DNA of 7,486 bases from an uncultured Bacilli bacterium. Lineage in GTDB: Bacteria > Bacillota_I > Bacilli_A > RF39 > UBA660. The stretch spans positions 1-7,486 of the forward strand of contig CAKPAQ010000038.1 in NCBI GenBank assembly GCA_934133015.1. Reading direction: 5' to 3'. Numbering within the stretch: the first letter of the stretch is position 1; the number at the start of each line of letters is the position of its first letter. The translations under genes were made by a program, and so were the position numbers. Under the pieces are notes generated by a model. That model was given only the letters and a program-made list of their open reading frames with translations, was not told the origin of the DNA and did no database searches. Shown in pieces: positions 6,348 through 7,486 of the stretch.

Positions 6348-7416
6348 TCTCAATATATCCTGAAGTTTGTTTTGTATACATATCATCAGTTATAGATTTA
6401 TATCTACTACCATCATAATCATCAGTAAAACCATTATATGCTTTATATATTTCATTTGTTTCTGTATCGTATACTCTTTCATATCCAAGCGTTGCATCAC
6501 TTTGTTTTTGACTCATAATATCAAAACTTGCGCTTCTCTTTTCCCAAGAGTCCATAATTCCGGCTGATATTTGATTACAAATACTTCTAACATTTTGGAA
6601 GTTTTGCATTACAGCATCTTGTTGACTATTAAATCCATTTAGAAATGTATCAGTAAATTCTAATGATGAAGAAATAGTATTTAAAGTATCTTGCCAATCT
6701 ATAAATTCATCTTTTGGTGCAGTTACAAAAATAGCATCATATACATTTAAATAATATATATCAATTTGCTTACCAGAAATTACATACTCAGGTACATAAT
6801 ATGAACCAGCGTCATAAACATAGGCCGTAAATAATCCTTCAGCATCATTACTATTAGCATCCTTAAAAGTAGCCCTTAAGATATCTCCACCTAATGAACC
6901 AGTTCCTAGATTTTCAACAACAGTAAAATTATTTAAAGTTGGAAATGTAAATGAACTAGTATTATTTAAAGTACCTAAGTCATTAAATATCTTATAAAAT
7001 CCTTCTGTATTTTTACCTTCTATTACTGATGTTTTAGCAAACATACTATCTGGATAATATCTTTGTTGAAAAGCTTTAGCATCTTGTGACTTGTTGTACC
7101 CTTCAGTCTTCATATTAAAGAAAAACTGATATGTGGGTTTTTGTGGATCATAGGCTTTAACTGTATAATGAATATAATCACCTAAAACATCAACTTTCCA
7201 TCCTTCTGGTATTTTCATTTTAATTAAACCATTATTAAACTCTGTAAATTTTATTTTTTTAGTTTCATTTTCTTTTATTGTGAATTTTGTTCCATTGCTA
7301 GAAAAATTAGATTTATCCACACTCTCACCATCTTTATTGTTAGATTTTAATCCAAATACTATTAAAACTATAACTACTATAGCGATAATAGGTACCAATA
7401 TTTTTTTATTTTTCAT
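6340..7416 (-). CDS. Membrane-anchored exported protein, function unknown (first gene of operon)
   Basis: No function can be assigned. The 358-aa product has a basic N-terminus (MKNKK), a membrane segment at about 6-23 and a long extracellular region. The first part (about 45-260) is rich in beta-type sequence and contains IPEGWKV (69-75), a phrase common in lipoprotein-like domains of Gram-positive surface proteins. A more helical stretch (262-300) follows, then a C-terminal block with YERVYDTETNEIYKAYNG (312-329) that I recall from uncharacterised gut Firmicutes proteins, unverified. There is no lipobox Cys after the anchor; the only Cys is at 280. ATG at 7416 has a near-perfect AGGAGG five bases away and a good promoter, so expression may be high. 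It starts an operon with the next gene, separated by five bases or overlapping by four depending on that gene's start. Confidence 0.9.
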   Translation of the reverse strand: MKNKKILVPIIAIVVIVLIVFGLKSNNKDGESVDKSNFSSNGTKFTIKENETKKIKFTEFNNGLIKMKIPEGWKVDVLGDYIHYTVKAYDPQKPTYQFFFNMKTEGYNKSQDAKAFQQRYYPDSMFAKTSVIEGKNTEGFYKIFNDLGTLNNTSSFTFPTLNNFTVVENLGTGSLGGDILRATFKDANSNDAEGLFTAYVYDAGSYYVPEYVISGKQIDIYYLNVYDAIFVTAPKDEFIDWQDTLNTISSSLEFTDTFLNGFNSQQDAVMQNFQNVRSICNQISAGIMDSWEKRSASFDIMSQKQSDATLGYERVYDTETNEIYKAYNGFTDDYDGSRYKSITDDMYTKQTSGYIEKR

Positions 7417-7438
7417 ACACTCCTCCTACTCATAAAAT

Positions 7439-7467
7439 ATTATATTTTAATTTAAGTTCTATCACAA
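7439..7467 (-). promoter_or_regulatory. Promoter of the exported-protein operon
   Basis: A -35 TTGTGA (7462-7467) and a perfect -10 TATAAT (7439-7444) are separated by 17 bases. Transcription should begin near 7432, leaving a 16-base leader that carries AGGAGG (7422-7427). A short inverted repeat, CAATT-A-AATTG (7465-7475), overlaps the -35 and could be an operator or chance. Nothing else is seen from 7476 to the right edge. Confidence 0.78.
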
Positions 7468-7486
7468 TTAAATTGCCATTAAAAGC

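Noticed and set aside
6192..6567. Two plus-strand open frames of about 66 codons each (6192-6395 and 6367-6567)
   Set aside because: They are the complement of the Asn/Ser-rich linker, the anchor region and the 358-aa protein C-terminus. Their leucine/isoleucine runs come from the AT-rich complement.
5354..7416. GFNSQ shared by both exported proteins as evidence of duplication
   Set aside because: Only five residues match, at different places in the two proteins, and the surrounding sequence does not align. The shared MKNKK start is a common pre-anchor motif.
1..7486. tRNA, rRNA, CRISPR array, insertion sequence or riboswitch
   Set aside because: No regularly spaced repeats, transposase motifs or terminal inverted repeats were seen, and the intergenic gaps are too short (mostly under 100 bases) for a large structured leader.

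Overview
The window is low in G+C (by eye roughly 30% or less, not counted), and every supported gene lies on the minus strand. It looks like a low-GC Bacillota genome close to the Mollicutes or Erysipelotrichia-type gut lineages. Three things point that way: a ClpB that naturally lacks its N-terminal domain, as in mycoplasmas; a CIRCE/HrcA heat-shock operator; and very AT-rich codon use with Shine-Dalgarno sites of the AGGAGG type. Tryptophan is written TGG throughout and no family is interrupted by in-frame TGA, so the standard bacterial code is used, not the mycoplasma code. The lineage is inferred.

Layout, read right to left in the direction of transcription. (1) 7467-5047: a strong promoter, then two single-pass membrane-anchored exported proteins of unknown function (358 aa and about 326 aa). 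They are followed by a reading frame of about 100 codons with one membrane segment and no normal start codon (5360-5058), then a hairpin terminator. (2) 5025-4648: a 125-aa protein with three membrane segments, of unknown function. (3) 4588-3992: a Mn-type superoxide dismutase with all four metal ligands intact but no visible Shine-Dalgarno site. (4) 3920-3027: a LicD-family phosphotransferase with its own extended -10 promoter and terminator. (5) 2961-1663: a CtpA/Prc-type S41 protease with a PDZ domain, also with its own promoter and terminator. (6) 1567 to the left edge: clpB, cut off by the window end after 522 codons and controlled by a CIRCE operator that overlaps its promoter.

Most units appear to be transcribed separately: clpB, ctpA and licD each have a promoter, and ctpA, licD and probably sod end in terminators. 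They share an envelope and stress-maintenance theme: a disaggregase, an envelope protease, a surface-decoration enzyme and an oxygen-defence enzyme. The right-hand cluster of membrane and exported proteins is the least explained part. A recurring feature is that terminator hairpins begin inside the last codons of the upstream gene (ctpA, licD, the startless frame and probably sod), which suggests strongly compacted intergenic space.
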